A stretch of DNA of 28,657 nt from Halanaerobium sp. (GCA_003070825.1 QBLP01000014.1:1-28657); one strand, 5' to 3'; counted from the stretch's first letter, positions 13,582 through 22,221 are shown. Translations and numbers: made by a program. The notes: generated by a model not told the origin, from the letters alone.

Positions 13582-14342
13582 TGGATAAAAATATTATTGC
13601 AGAAAATGATTATACAAAAATTAAAGATAATTTAGTCAGCTGGCTGCAGACAGAGGTTCAAAATGCAGGCTTAAAGGGAGCAGTTGTTGGTTTGAGTGGA
13701 GGAATTGATTCTGCTGTTACTGCCCGGCTCTCACAGCTGGCATTTGGGGAAGATGTACTGGCAGTAATTATGCCCTGTCATTCCAGCACCCAGGATCGAG
13801 AAGATGCACTTATGGCAGCCAATAAATTTGGACTGCAGGTAGTTGAAAATGACTTAAGTGAAATTTATGACCATTTTTTAGCTAATTTAAAGGAAAGTGG
13901 AATTGAAGGCGGAAAACTGGCTGCAGCAAATATTAAACCCCGTCTGCGGATGACAGCTCTGTATTATTATGCTCAGGCCAAAAATTATCTGGTTGTCGGT
14001 ACAGACAACCGAAGTGAGTTAAAGATTGGCTATTTTACCAAACATGGTGATGGTGGAATAGACCTTGCTCCCCTGGGTTCTCTGGTCAAACATGAGGTCA
14101 AGGAACTGGCAGAGGTGCTTGAAATCCCAGCTGAAATTATTGAGAAAAAACCTTCTGCCGGACTCTGGGAGGGTCAGACAGACGAATCAGAGATGGGATT
14201 TAGTTATCAGGAACTGGATAAATATATCCTGACAGGTGAAGCTGAGCCTGAGGTTAAAGAGAAAATTCAAAAACTGGCCTCTAAAAACAGCCATAAAGCT
14301 GCACCAATCCCAATTCCAGCCAGAGATGAGATAGTTAAGTAG
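13581..14342 (+). CDS. nadE: Ammonia-dependent NAD(+) synthetase
   Basis: A 253-residue N-type ATP pyrophosphatase. The PP-loop is SGGIDS (residues 39-44), with later GTDNRSELKIGYFTKHGDGG (NaAD and Mg binding) and PSAGLWEGQTDESEMGFSY, all family hallmarks. It amidates nicotinate adenine dinucleotide with ammonia and ATP to make NAD in the cytoplasm, the last step of NAD synthesis. It has no N-terminal nitrilase domain, so it uses free ammonia. The ATG overlaps the previous stop (TAATG), a sign of translational coupling to the pseudokinase-like protein. The ribosome binding site GGAGGGAAGAG lies inside that upstream gene. Confidence 0.96.
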   Translation: MDKNIIAENDYTKIKDNLVSWLQTEVQNAGLKGAVVGLSGGIDSAVTARLSQLAFGEDVLAVIMPCHSSTQDREDALMAANKFGLQVVENDLSEIYDHFLANLKESGIEGGKLAAANIKPRLRMTALYYYAQAKNYLVVGTDNRSELKIGYFTKHGDGGIDLAPLGSLVKHEVKELAEVLEIPAEIIEKKPSAGLWEGQTDESEMGFSYQELDKYILTGEAEPEVKEKIQKLASKNSHKAAPIPIPARDEIVK

Positions 14343-14359
14343 AGGTGGGGTAGATATTA

Positions 14360-15283
14360 ATGAAAAATAAGAAGTTAATATTTTTTTTGCTGATATTTTT
14401 TATTTTTGCGATTTCAACTCCCTTATTAGCTCAGAATTTTCCGATTCATTATACTGATGACCTGGGCAGGGAGATTACAATTGAAAAAGAAGTCGAAAGG
14501 ATTATTTCGCTGGCCCCGGGAATAACCGAAGTGATTTATGCTCTTGGTCTTGAAGATAAACTGGCAGCAGTAAGTTCTGCCTGTGATTATCCGGAAGAAG
14601 CTCTGTCTAAAGAAGATATAGGAAGAATTGATGAGCCCAATCTAGAAAAAATAGTTGCTTTAGAACCAGATCTGGTGCTTGCTGCGTCTGTAACTAAAGT
14701 TGAAAGCTTAAATAGGCTAACAGAATTGGGTATTAAAAATATTGGTTTTAAACCTGCTTCAATTAATGATACAATAAATATGATTGAAGATATTGCTTAT
14801 TTGACTTCTGCCGGCAGGACAGGAAATGAAATAACTTCGGAAATGCAGGCAGAATTTCAGCGGCTCAAAGATTTAGTTGATCAGAAACTAAAAAACAATG
14901 ATCGAAAAAAAGTTTTTTACGAAATTTGGGCAGATCCTTTATACACAGCAGGTGAAGGAACTTTTATTGATAGTTTAATCCAGGCTGCTGGTGGTTATAA
15001 TATTGGGAGAGAGGCAGAGGGAAGCTGGCCAACTTACAGTCTGGAAAGCCTGATTGCTGCTGATCCGGAAGTATATATCAGCAGTACCCACAGTACTCCA
15101 GATGGTTTAACTCTGACTGAGCTCCGTCAGCGAGAAATTTTTAGAGAAATTTCTGCTTTTAAAAATGATCGTTTATATTTAGTTGATCAGGATTTAGTTA
15201 ACAGACCTTCACCCAGAATTATTGAAGGTTATAAGGAATTTATTAAAGCTATTTTCCCAGAGTTAAAAGAGGAGATCAATTAG
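14360..15283 (+). CDS. Periplasmic binding protein of the BtuF/FepB family (cobalamin or metal-chelate type)
   Basis: A 307-residue exported protein. It has a signal peptide (KNKKLIFFLLIFFIFAIST, likely cut after LAQ at 25), then DDLGREITIEKEVERIISLAPGITEVIYALG, the start of the helical-backbone metal-receptor fold. The two lobes continue with LEPDLVLA and the C-terminal LIAADPEVYISS, ending in NRPSPRIIEGYKEF. Members carry vitamin B12, ferric siderophores, heme or cobinamide to BtuCD/FecCD-type transporters. No permease or ATPase gene is adjacent, so this is an orphan subunit. There is no lipobox cysteine; it may be free in the periplasm, which fits a diderm. Start ATG with GAGGTGGGG. It lies 17 bases after nadE and may be cotranscribed. 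The ligand is unknown. Confidence 0.88.
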   Translation: MKNKKLIFFLLIFFIFAISTPLLAQNFPIHYTDDLGREITIEKEVERIISLAPGITEVIYALGLEDKLAAVSSACDYPEEALSKEDIGRIDEPNLEKIVALEPDLVLAASVTKVESLNRLTELGIKNIGFKPASINDTINMIEDIAYLTSAGRTGNEITSEMQAEFQRLKDLVDQKLKNNDRKKVFYEIWADPLYTAGEGTFIDSLIQAAGGYNIGREAEGSWPTYSLESLIAADPEVYISSTHSTPDGLTLTELRQREIFREISAFKNDRLYLVDQDLVNRPSPRIIEGYKEFIKAIFPELKEEIN

Positions 15284-15380
15284 TTTTGTTGAATAGCAGA
15301 TAGTGGCAGTTAAAGTTTAGGTGTTATTAAGCCTTTTTTAAAAGGACATAAGTAAGAAAATAAGACTAAGAGGTGATTTG

Positions 15381-15848
15381 ATGAATTTATCAGATTTTAC
15401 AATTGATGATTTTACAGAAATTGATGGTGGACAGTCAATCGGGAAGGTGGCTGTACTGCTTTCTATGGTTAATGATGAATATGACGGCAAGATTATTGAT
15501 GCTTATAAAAATGAAGGCTATAAGGCAGTAATTACCAGGGCTGGAGGTAAGGGCTCTAAATTGAAAGATAAAGTTTTACGCAACTGTCTGGGGGCGGCAA
15601 TCAAAGGTGATGTAATTACCGAATCAGTTCAGGACCAGCGTATTTTAACCCGCTGTGTGGAGAGAGCAATGCTTGATTTTGATAAACCTCTTTCCGGAAT
15701 TTCCGGTGCAGGAATCAAAATTGGAATCGTAAGTAAGGAGCCGCATTTAGCAGTAGCTCTCTATGGAAAACTAGGTATCCCTGGATTAGATGTTGATCAC
15801 GAAATTTCAGGAATGGGGATTCACTATTATGGACTCAGCAAAAGATAA
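15381..15848 (+). CDS. HutP-family RNA-binding regulatory protein
   Basis: 155 residues from ATG 15381, which sits after AAGAGGTGA; the TTG three bases earlier is too close to that site. The C-terminal half fits the HutP fold: IKIGIVSKEPHLAVALYGKL, then GIPGLDVDHEISGMGIHYY, compared with SLYGTIGAPIKGLEHETFGVGINHI-like ends of Bacillus HutP (recalled, not searched). HutP is a histidine- and Mg2+-dependent hexamer that binds mRNA and antiterminates the hut operon. Here there are no hut genes. The only His residues are 122, 140 and 148: the one matching H138 is kept, while the pair matching H73 and H77 is absent, so ligand control probably differs. The 3' end overlaps the MsbA gene by 20 bases, linking it to LPS export. 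Confidence 0.8.
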   Translation: MNLSDFTIDDFTEIDGGQSIGKVAVLLSMVNDEYDGKIIDAYKNEGYKAVITRAGGKGSKLKDKVLRNCLGAAIKGDVITESVQDQRILTRCVERAMLDFDKPLSGISGAGIKIGIVSKEPHLAVALYGKLGIPGLDVDHEISGMGIHYYGLSKR

Positions 15849-17607
15849 CAACCAAATTGAATTATTAAAAAGAGTATTTAAATATGTTTTACCATATAAA
15901 GGCAGATTGGCAGGGGGAGTAATCTCCATGCTGGTTCATGCCTTTTTAACAGTTTTTTTCGTCCGGGTTTTTCAGGGACTTCTGGAAACTATTATCTCTG
16001 ATATTAATATGGGCAGAGAGGGGATGATTCAGTTATCTCTGGTTGCAGGAATGATGATTGTGGTCTATTTTCTCAAAGGAGTTTCCTACTACGGAAAGAC
16101 TTATCTGGTTTCTTATGTTTCTCAGAAATCGATAAAAGATATGAGGGATGACCTTTATTCTCATCTCCACAACCTGTCACTTAGTTTTTACAGCAAAAAT
16201 AAAACCGGTGATATTCTCTCAAGAGTGACCAATGATGTACAGCAGCTGGAAAGTTCGATGATTAATACTACTGTTGGAACAATTGATAAAGTGTTTACCC
16301 TGATAGGGGGAATAATTTATCTTATCTATTTAAATTACCGTCTGACAATATTTTTAGTTATAATGCTGCCTTTAATTACTTATGTAATTACTAAATTTAA
16401 TTACAAGTTAAAAAAAGTCAGCCGCAGGGTGCAGATTAAGATTGCAGATGTCTCCGATGTACTGCAGGAGACACTTTCGGCAGTCAGGGTTGTTAAATCA
16501 TTTGGTCGAGAAGAATACGAATTTGATCGTTTCAGCAGTGAAAATCAGGCTAATTTTAGAGCCAAGATGAAAAAAACTCAGTATGGTGCGATTTTAACTC
16601 CACTGGTAGAGTTCCTGGCTGCTATTTCCTTTACAGCTATTCTCTGGTATGGAGGTTATGAAGTGATGCAGGGCCGAATGACTGCTTCTGAGTTAATTGC
16701 CTTTTTCACTCTGCTTTTAACTATCAGTGATCCGCTAAGATCGATTACCAAGTTGAGCAAAAGACTGCAGAATTTATTTGCTTCTGCTGAGCGAGTTTTT
16801 GAGATTATGGACACCGAAAGTGAGCTGCGGGAAGATGATGAGAATAAAATTGAGTTAGAAGAGGTAGAGGGTGAGGTTGTCTACGATAATGTTAGCTTTG
16901 CCTATAATGAAGATGAGGTAGTATTAAAAAATATTAATTTAACTGCTAAACCGGGTGAAGTTGTAGCTCTGGTTGGCCACAGCGGCGCCGGCAAAACAAC
17001 TATGGTTGATTTAATTCCACGTTTTTTTGATCCATTTGCAGGGAGGATGCGTCTTGATGGTCATGATCTCAAGGATTTAAAAATAGACAGCCTGCGTGAG
17101 TTTATCGGAATAGTGCCTCAGGAAACAATTTTATTCAGTGGTTCTTTGAAAGAAAATATAGCTTATGGTGACTTAGATGCTGGTGAAGAGGCTATCCAGA
17201 AAGCGGCTCAGGCAGCAAATGCACATGAGTTTATTATGAATTTTCCCAATGGCTATGATACAATGGTTGGAGAAAGAGGAGTCGGGCTCTCAGGTGGTCA
17301 GAAACAGCGGATTTCTATTGCCAGAGCGATTCTTAAAAATCCAAGGATTTTGATTTTAGATGAGGCTACTTCTTCACTTGACTCGGAGTCTGAAGCTCTG
17401 GTTCAGGAAGCATTAGAACATTTGATGCAAAATAGGACAACCTTTATTATTGCTCATCGACTTTCTACTATCAAAAATGCAGATAAGATTGTGGTAGTAG
17501 AACAGGGTGAGATTATGGAAATGGGAAGTCATCAGGAATTACTTGCAAAACAGGGTAAATATGCCTCCCTGTATCAGGGGCAGTTTATTGAAGACCCCAA
17601 TGCTTAA
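15829..17607 (+). CDS. msbA: Lipid A/LPS ABC exporter (MsbA family)
   Basis: 592 residues from ATG 15829 (GGGG 10 bases upstream; an in-frame TTG at 15790 lies deeper in the previous gene). It is a half-transporter: a six-helix transmembrane domain (about 20-310), then an ATPase domain with Walker A GHSGAGKTT (383-391), signature LSGGQ (487-491), Walker B ILILDE (507-512) and H-loop H543. It works as a homodimer that flips lipid A-core across the inner membrane. The assignment to MsbA rather than a drug exporter rests on context: lpxK, kdsB, kdsA, kdsD, lpxL and waaA follow, and E. coli also has msbA-lpxK and kdsB together. It overlaps the HutP-family gene by 20 bases, so translation may be coupled. 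Confidence 0.9.
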   Translation: MDSAKDNNQIELLKRVFKYVLPYKGRLAGGVISMLVHAFLTVFFVRVFQGLLETIISDINMGREGMIQLSLVAGMMIVVYFLKGVSYYGKTYLVSYVSQKSIKDMRDDLYSHLHNLSLSFYSKNKTGDILSRVTNDVQQLESSMINTTVGTIDKVFTLIGGIIYLIYLNYRLTIFLVIMLPLITYVITKFNYKLKKVSRRVQIKIADVSDVLQETLSAVRVVKSFGREEYEFDRFSSENQANFRAKMKKTQYGAILTPLVEFLAAISFTAILWYGGYEVMQGRMTASELIAFFTLLLTISDPLRSITKLSKRLQNLFASAERVFEIMDTESELREDDENKIELEEVEGEVVYDNVSFAYNEDEVVLKNINLTAKPGEVVALVGHSGAGKTTMVDLIPRFFDPFAGRMRLDGHDLKDLKIDSLREFIGIVPQETILFSGSLKENIAYGDLDAGEEAIQKAAQAANAHEFIMNFPNGYDTMVGERGVGLSGGQKQRISIARAILKNPRILILDEATSSLDSESEALVQEALEHLMQNRTTFIIAHRLSTIKNADKIVVVEQGEIMEMGSHQELLAKQGKYASLYQGQFIEDPNA

Positions 17608-17673
17608 AAATAAAGGCTTAATAAGTGTTTAAATAAATAAAATTATGCTTAAATAAAAGGAGGAGGGAGTCGA

Positions 17674-18324
17674 TTGTCAGCAACAAAAAAAAATTTAAAA
17701 GATAAGATGATTCCTTCTTTTGCCTATAACCTGATTAAATTAACAAATCAGAGTTATCAGCTGGAAGTTGAAGGTTGGGCGCCGGTAAAGAAGGCCCTGG
17801 ATGCAGGAGATTCTCTGGTTTTTTCCAGCTGGCACGGTAAAAGCTGGGTTCCCGCTTATTTTTTAAGAGACCTGGGAATTTATGCTCTGACCAGTTTAAG
17901 CCGGGATGGAAGTTATATGACCGAGATTCTGCATAAACTGGGCTGGAAAACAGTTCGCGGCTCCAGCAGCAGAGGCGCAAGTCGTTCACTGCTGGCCCTC
18001 TATCGCAAGTTAAAAGAGGGTGCCAGTACTGCCTTAACTCCGGATGGTCCGACTGGACCAATCTATCAGGTTAAACCAGGCATTATTTTCCTGCAGGAGA
18101 AGGCCGGTTCAATGTTGGTTCCAATGGGAGTAGAGGCCTGCTGGAAAAAAAATTTTAACAGCTGGGATCAGTATCTGCTGCCGCTTCCTTTTAGTAAAAC
18201 TGCTCTGGTTTTTGGTGAGCCCTTTTCTTTTGAGGCTGATCTGAAAATGGAAGCAAAACAAAAAATTCTAGAGAAAAAAATGGAAGCAGTTAATTTAAGA
18301 GCAGCCGAAATAGTCAAAAAGTAA
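17674..18324 (+). CDS. DUF374 family acyltransferase-like protein
   Basis: 216 residues. DUF374 hallmarks are present: FSSWHGKSWVP (H near residue 53), SLSRDGSYMTEILHKLGW, RGSSSRGASRSLLALYRKLKEG, LTPDGPTGPIYQVKPGIIFL and a C-terminal GEPFSF. The family is related to lysophospholipid/lipid A acyltransferases and is usually found among Kdo and lipid A genes of Gram-negative bacteria; its exact acyl acceptor is not settled. A TTG start is used, with an excellent AGGAGGGAG 7 bases upstream; no ATG is better placed. It lies between msbA and lpxK, so it probably acts on lipid A or a related inner-membrane lipid. The function is by family and context only. Confidence 0.85.
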   Translation: MSATKKNLKDKMIPSFAYNLIKLTNQSYQLEVEGWAPVKKALDAGDSLVFSSWHGKSWVPAYFLRDLGIYALTSLSRDGSYMTEILHKLGWKTVRGSSSRGASRSLLALYRKLKEGASTALTPDGPTGPIYQVKPGIIFLQEKAGSMLVPMGVEACWKKNFNSWDQYLLPLPFSKTALVFGEPFSFEADLKMEAKQKILEKKMEAVNLRAAEIVKK

Positions 18325-18340
18325 TGGTGGTATTAATTAT

Positions 18341-19465
18341 ATGGATAAACTGCAGAGGTATTTAGAAAAAATAATAGATGGTTCAAAAAGGGGCAAAACG
18401 GCGGCTGTAATTCGTTTCATTTTATTTCTGCTTTCACTTGTTTACTCCCAGCTGGCTAAAATTAGATCAGTCTTATATCAAAATAATATTTTAAAGAAAA
18501 ACGAAGCCGGGGTACCGGTAATCAGTATTGGTAATATTACTACCGGAGGAACCGGGAAAACACCTTTTACAGCTTTTTTAGCTGAAGCATTAAAATCAGA
18601 ATATAAGATAGCTATTATCAGCCGTGGTTACGGGGCTGTCACAGATGTCGAAGAGCCATTTTTGATTAAAGATGATGATCAACTCTATGCTGATGCCGCA
18701 GAGGCCGGGGATGAACTTTTTATGCTGGCCCGCAGCAGTGAGCAGCTTATTTTTATCCGTTCTGCCAATAGATATCAGGGTACAAAACTTGCAGAAGACC
18801 GGGGGGCAGAATTAATTTTGCTTGATGATGGATTTCAGCACTATCAATTAAAGCGGAATGCGGATATAGTCTTAATTGATGCCGAAGAACCTTTTTCTAA
18901 TAATCGAGTGCTGCCGGCAGGATTGTTAAGAGAACCTTTTGCTGCTTTAAAAAGAGCCGATCTTTTTCTTTTAAATAGAAGTGAAAATGTTGATTTAAGT
19001 CAAATTAAGGAGCTGAGGAATTCTTTAAATACTCTCAGCCCTTCAAATAAAGGTATTTTTAGGGCAGAAACCAGATTAGATAATTGTGTTTCTGTAGCTT
19101 CACAGGAAAAAGAATCTCTTGACTTTTTAAAGGAGAAAAAGGTTTTTGCTTTTTCTGGAATTGGAAGTCCTGAAGCTTTCAAAAAAAGTATAGAAAGTGC
19201 CGGGGCAAAAGTGGTAAGTTATAGGATCTTTAAAGATCACTACAACTACCAAAAAGAGGATTTATTGACTCTACTTGATCAGTATTCTGACTCACAGGCA
19301 GATTTGATTTTGACCACAGAAAAAGACGCTGTTAAATTATTTGATTTTGCAGAGATGATTGGAGAACTACCTTTTTATTATCTTAAGATTTCTCTGGCAG
19401 TTGAGAACAGGGAACAATTACTGGAGATTGTTAAAGACAGGATTAAACATGGAAAAGCGAAATAA
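18341..19465 (+). CDS. lpxK: Tetraacyldisaccharide 4'-kinase
   Basis: A 374-residue protein with an N-terminal membrane-associated helix (about 25-40), then the LpxK P-loop GNITTGGTGKTP (Walker A core 69-75) and the DDGFQHYQLKRNADIVLIDA signature carrying the catalytic acidic residues. LpxK adds a phosphate at the 4' position of the lipid A disaccharide on the cytoplasmic face of the inner membrane, giving lipid IVA. The length is slightly above the 330-350 common in Proteobacteria. Start ATG with GGTGG 10 bases upstream, 16 bases after the DUF374 gene. It is direct evidence that this organism makes lipid A. Confidence 0.95.
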   Translation: MDKLQRYLEKIIDGSKRGKTAAVIRFILFLLSLVYSQLAKIRSVLYQNNILKKNEAGVPVISIGNITTGGTGKTPFTAFLAEALKSEYKIAIISRGYGAVTDVEEPFLIKDDDQLYADAAEAGDELFMLARSSEQLIFIRSANRYQGTKLAEDRGAELILLDDGFQHYQLKRNADIVLIDAEEPFSNNRVLPAGLLREPFAALKRADLFLLNRSENVDLSQIKELRNSLNTLSPSNKGIFRAETRLDNCVSVASQEKESLDFLKEKKVFAFSGIGSPEAFKKSIESAGAKVVSYRIFKDHYNYQKEDLLTLLDQYSDSQADLILTTEKDAVKLFDFAEMIGELPFYYLKISLAVENREQLLEIVKDRIKHGKAK

Positions 19466-19485
19466 AGAGTTGAGGTGGATTTTTA

Positions 19486-20235
19486 ATGTCTAAACTTAAA
19501 ACTGCTGCTGTGATTCCTGCTCGTTATGCTTCCAGGCGTTTTCCAGGGAAAGCACTGGCAGAAATTATGGGCCAACCAATGATTGTGTGGGTTCTGAAAG
19601 CAGCAGAAAGTTGTGAACTTATAGATGAGGTTTATGTTGCTACAGATGATGTGAGGATCAAAAACCGGGTGAAAAAGGCCGGCGGCAGAGCAATTATGAC
19701 TTCAGCTCAGCATCAGAGTGGAACTGATAGAATTGCTGAGGCTGCTGCTGAAATTAAAGCTGATTTAATTGTGAATATCCAGGGGGATGAACCGCTGATT
19801 AAAGCAGAAAGTATTGCCCGGGCTTTAAAGCCTTTTACCAAAGAAGTTGAGCTTAAAATGAGTACTTTAAAAAGAAAAATTACAGCTGAGGAAGCAAAAA
19901 ATCCAGATCTGGTTAAGGTTATTACTGATCAAAATGACTATGCTCTATATTTTTCTCGCTCGCCAGTCCCCTATTATCGAAGTGCTGAACCAGAGGCTCA
20001 GTATTACTATCAGCATATTGGACTTTATGTTTACCGCAGAGACTTTCTGCTGCAGTATGCCCGGATGGAGCAGACTCCTTTAGAAAAGGCGGAGTCTTTA
20101 GAACAGCTGCGGGCCCTGGAGAATGGTTTTCAGATAAAGGTTCTGGAAACAGAGTCGAAGTTAATCGGGGTTGACCGCAGAGAAGATATTGAGCTGGTTG
20201 AAGCAGAAATTAAGGCCAGAAGACTTGATAGATGA
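19486..20235 (+). CDS. kdsB: 3-deoxy-manno-octulosonate (CMP-Kdo) cytidylyltransferase
   Basis: A 249-residue nucleotidyltransferase. The N-terminal VIPARYASRRFPGKALAEI motif binds CTP; QHQSGTDRIAEA, NIQGDEPLI (metal and Kdo binding) and YFSRSPVPY, QHIGLYVYRRDFL complete the family pattern. It activates Kdo as CMP-Kdo in the cytoplasm for transfer by WaaA. The length matches E. coli KdsB (248). The start is ATG after GAGGTGG, 20 bases after lpxK. Its stop is followed by an 89-base gap before kdsA, the longest gap of this part of the cluster, in which I see no clear promoter. Confidence 0.96.
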   Translation: MSKLKTAAVIPARYASRRFPGKALAEIMGQPMIVWVLKAAESCELIDEVYVATDDVRIKNRVKKAGGRAIMTSAQHQSGTDRIAEAAAEIKADLIVNIQGDEPLIKAESIARALKPFTKEVELKMSTLKRKITAEEAKNPDLVKVITDQNDYALYFSRSPVPYYRSAEPEAQYYYQHIGLYVYRRDFLLQYARMEQTPLEKAESLEQLRALENGFQIKVLETESKLIGVDRREDIELVEAEIKARRLDR

Positions 20236-20324
20236 TTTTGATTCAGTCAGATATTTGTTCCTTTTAGTATTAATTAGCAAAAAACCTGGTTTAAGAGAAA
20301 TTTAAATTTGAGATGGAGGTAAAA

Positions 20325-21170
20325 ATGCAAAAAAAGGTCAAATTAAATGATGATATTATATTTGGTGATCAGGAAAGACCATTTGTACTTTTAGCAGGAC
20401 CCTGTGCAATTGAAGAAGAAGCTAGAGTGCTGAGAATTGCAGAAGGAATCAAAAAGATTACAGAAAAGCTGGGAATTCCCTATGTTTTTAAAGCTTCTTT
20501 TGATAAAGCCAACCGTTCTTCTATAGAATCTTACCGGGGACCGGGACTGGAAACAGGTTTAAGAATTTTAGAGAAGGTCAAAAAAGAATTTGACTTACCT
20601 GTGATTTCGGATATTCATTTACCAGAGCAGGCTGCAGCAGCAGCGGAAGTTTTAGATATTATGCAGATTCCTGCCTTTTTGTCCAGACAGACAGATATGC
20701 TGACCGCAGCCGGTAAAACGGGCAGTATAATTAATGTTAAAAAAGGCCAATTTCTGGCACCCTGGGATATTGATCAGGTTGTAAATAAAATTGAGAGCAC
20801 AGGTAATCAGCGGATTCTGCTGACCGAAAGAGGAGTTTCTTTTGGTTATAATAATTTAGTGGTAGATATGCGTTCACTGCCCCGGATGCGTAAAACTGGT
20901 TATCCGGTTGTTTTTGATGCTACTCATGCTGTCCAGCTTCCAGGTGGAGCAGGGGACAGCTCAGGTGGAGAAAAGGAATATGTACCTTATTTAATGAGGG
21001 CTGCACTGGCGGCCGGGATTGATTCCTTATTTATGGAAGTTCACGATAATCCTGCTGCTGCCAAAAGTGATGGAGCCAATATGATTCCTTTAGAGCAGCT
21101 GGAAGGAATTTTAAAACAGGGACTGGCAGTTGATTCAGCTGTGAAAAACTGTGCGGAAATAAATTATTAA
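20325..21170 (+). CDS. kdsA: 2-dehydro-3-deoxyphosphooctonate (Kdo-8-phosphate) aldolase
   Basis: 281 residues from ATG 20325, preceded by GGAGG at a 5-base distance. The in-frame ATG at 20313 overlaps that site and is unlikely to be used. It is a TIM-barrel DAHP-synthase-like enzyme with LLAGPCAIE, FKASFDKANRSS, ISDIHLPEQ, FDATHAVQLPGG and MEVHDNP motifs. It condenses phosphoenolpyruvate with arabinose 5-phosphate to Kdo 8-phosphate in the cytoplasm. The cysteine in AGPCAI does occur in both metal and non-metal forms, so the type is not settled here. It is followed 16 bases later by the enzyme that makes its arabinose 5-phosphate substrate. Confidence 0.96.
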   Translation: MQKKVKLNDDIIFGDQERPFVLLAGPCAIEEEARVLRIAEGIKKITEKLGIPYVFKASFDKANRSSIESYRGPGLETGLRILEKVKKEFDLPVISDIHLPEQAAAAAEVLDIMQIPAFLSRQTDMLTAAGKTGSIINVKKGQFLAPWDIDQVVNKIESTGNQRILLTERGVSFGYNNLVVDMRSLPRMRKTGYPVVFDATHAVQLPGGAGDSSGGEKEYVPYLMRAALAAGIDSLFMEVHDNPAAAKSDGANMIPLEQLEGILKQGLAVDSAVKNCAEINY

Positions 21171-21186
21171 AACTCGGGTGAATAAA

Positions 21187-22176
21187 ATGACAAAAAACAG
21201 TAGAGAAGACAAATTAAAGAGTGGACTTGAAGAGGCCAAAAATGCTCTGCAGATAGAGGCAGATGCAGTCTTAAAATTAAAAGAAGAACTGGACGGCAGT
21301 TTTAAAAAAGCAATGGAGCTGATAATTGACTCAGAGGGAAGAGTTGTTTTCACTGGAGTTGGCAAAACAGGACTGGTGGCCAAAAAGCTGGCTGCAACAT
21401 TTTCCAGCACCGGTACTTCAGCCTTTTTTGTCCACGCTGGAGAAGGCCTGCACGGTGATCTGGGAATGATCAGAGCCGGAGATGTAGTAATTGCTGTTTC
21501 CAATAGTGGAGAAACAGATGAGGTGATTTCCTTAATCCCTTCTTTGAGGAGAATTGGGGTAACTCTAATTGCTCTGACAGGTAATGGTGATTCAACCCTG
21601 GCTGAACATGCTGATTTAATTTTGAAGGCAGATGTAATTACAGAGGCCTGTCCTCACAACCTGGCACCTACTGCCAGTACAACTGCTGCTATTGCACTGG
21701 GAGATGCTCTGGCAATTGCTCTCTCAACTTACCATGGTTTTACACCCGAAGATTTTGCCCTCTATCATCCGGGCGGTTCTTTAGGTAGAAAACTGCTGAC
21801 TAAAGTTAGAGATGTAATTAAAATTAGAGAGCAGAACCCGGTGGTAAAGATTGAGACTTCAGTTAGGGAAGCCTTATTTAAAATGACCAAAAGTCGGATG
21901 GGTTCAACCTCTATTGTTGATCAGGAAGGTAAGCTGAAGGGAATAATCACCGATGGTGATATCCGCCGACTTTTAGAAAAATCATCAGATTTTATTGACC
22001 GCCCGGTTAAAGACTACATGACTGTCGATCCAATTTCTATTGCACCGGACAGATTGGCAGCAGAGGCCTTACAGATTATGGAGGCCAGAGAAATTAATGA
22101 TCTACCTGTTGTAGAAGCAGAGAAGCCGGTAGCTATGCTTAATTTTCAGGACTTATTGAGAGCAAAGGTTTTTTAG
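21187..22176 (+). CDS. kdsD: Arabinose-5-phosphate isomerase (KdsD/KpsF family)
   Basis: 329 residues from ATG 21187; a GTG at 21178 is in frame but lies within the GGGTGA Shine-Dalgarno site. An SIS domain (about 30-180) carries GVGKTGLVAKKLAATFSSTG, HAGEGLHGDLGM and SNSGETDEV. Two CBS domains (about 205-325) follow, with MTKSRMGSTSIVD and the matching DFIDRPVKDYMTVDP. The enzyme converts ribulose 5-phosphate to arabinose 5-phosphate, the first committed step to Kdo. The CBS pair may sense CMP-Kdo or nucleotides. It sits directly after kdsA, as expected for a Kdo operon. No Kdo-8-phosphate phosphatase gene follows. Confidence 0.95.
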   Translation: MTKNSREDKLKSGLEEAKNALQIEADAVLKLKEELDGSFKKAMELIIDSEGRVVFTGVGKTGLVAKKLAATFSSTGTSAFFVHAGEGLHGDLGMIRAGDVVIAVSNSGETDEVISLIPSLRRIGVTLIALTGNGDSTLAEHADLILKADVITEACPHNLAPTASTTAAIALGDALAIALSTYHGFTPEDFALYHPGGSLGRKLLTKVRDVIKIREQNPVVKIETSVREALFKMTKSRMGSTSIVDQEGKLKGIITDGDIRRLLEKSSDFIDRPVKDYMTVDPISIAPDRLAAEALQIMEAREINDLPVVEAEKPVAMLNFQDLLRAKVF

Positions 22177-22221
22177 AAATAAATTTTATTTTGAAATTAT
22201 GAAAGATAAAAGAGGCTAAAA

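Noticed and set aside
15829..17607. Drug-efflux transporter as the identity of the ABC exporter
   Set aside because: The sequence alone allows it, but the surrounding lipid A, Kdo and LPS genes favour MsbA.
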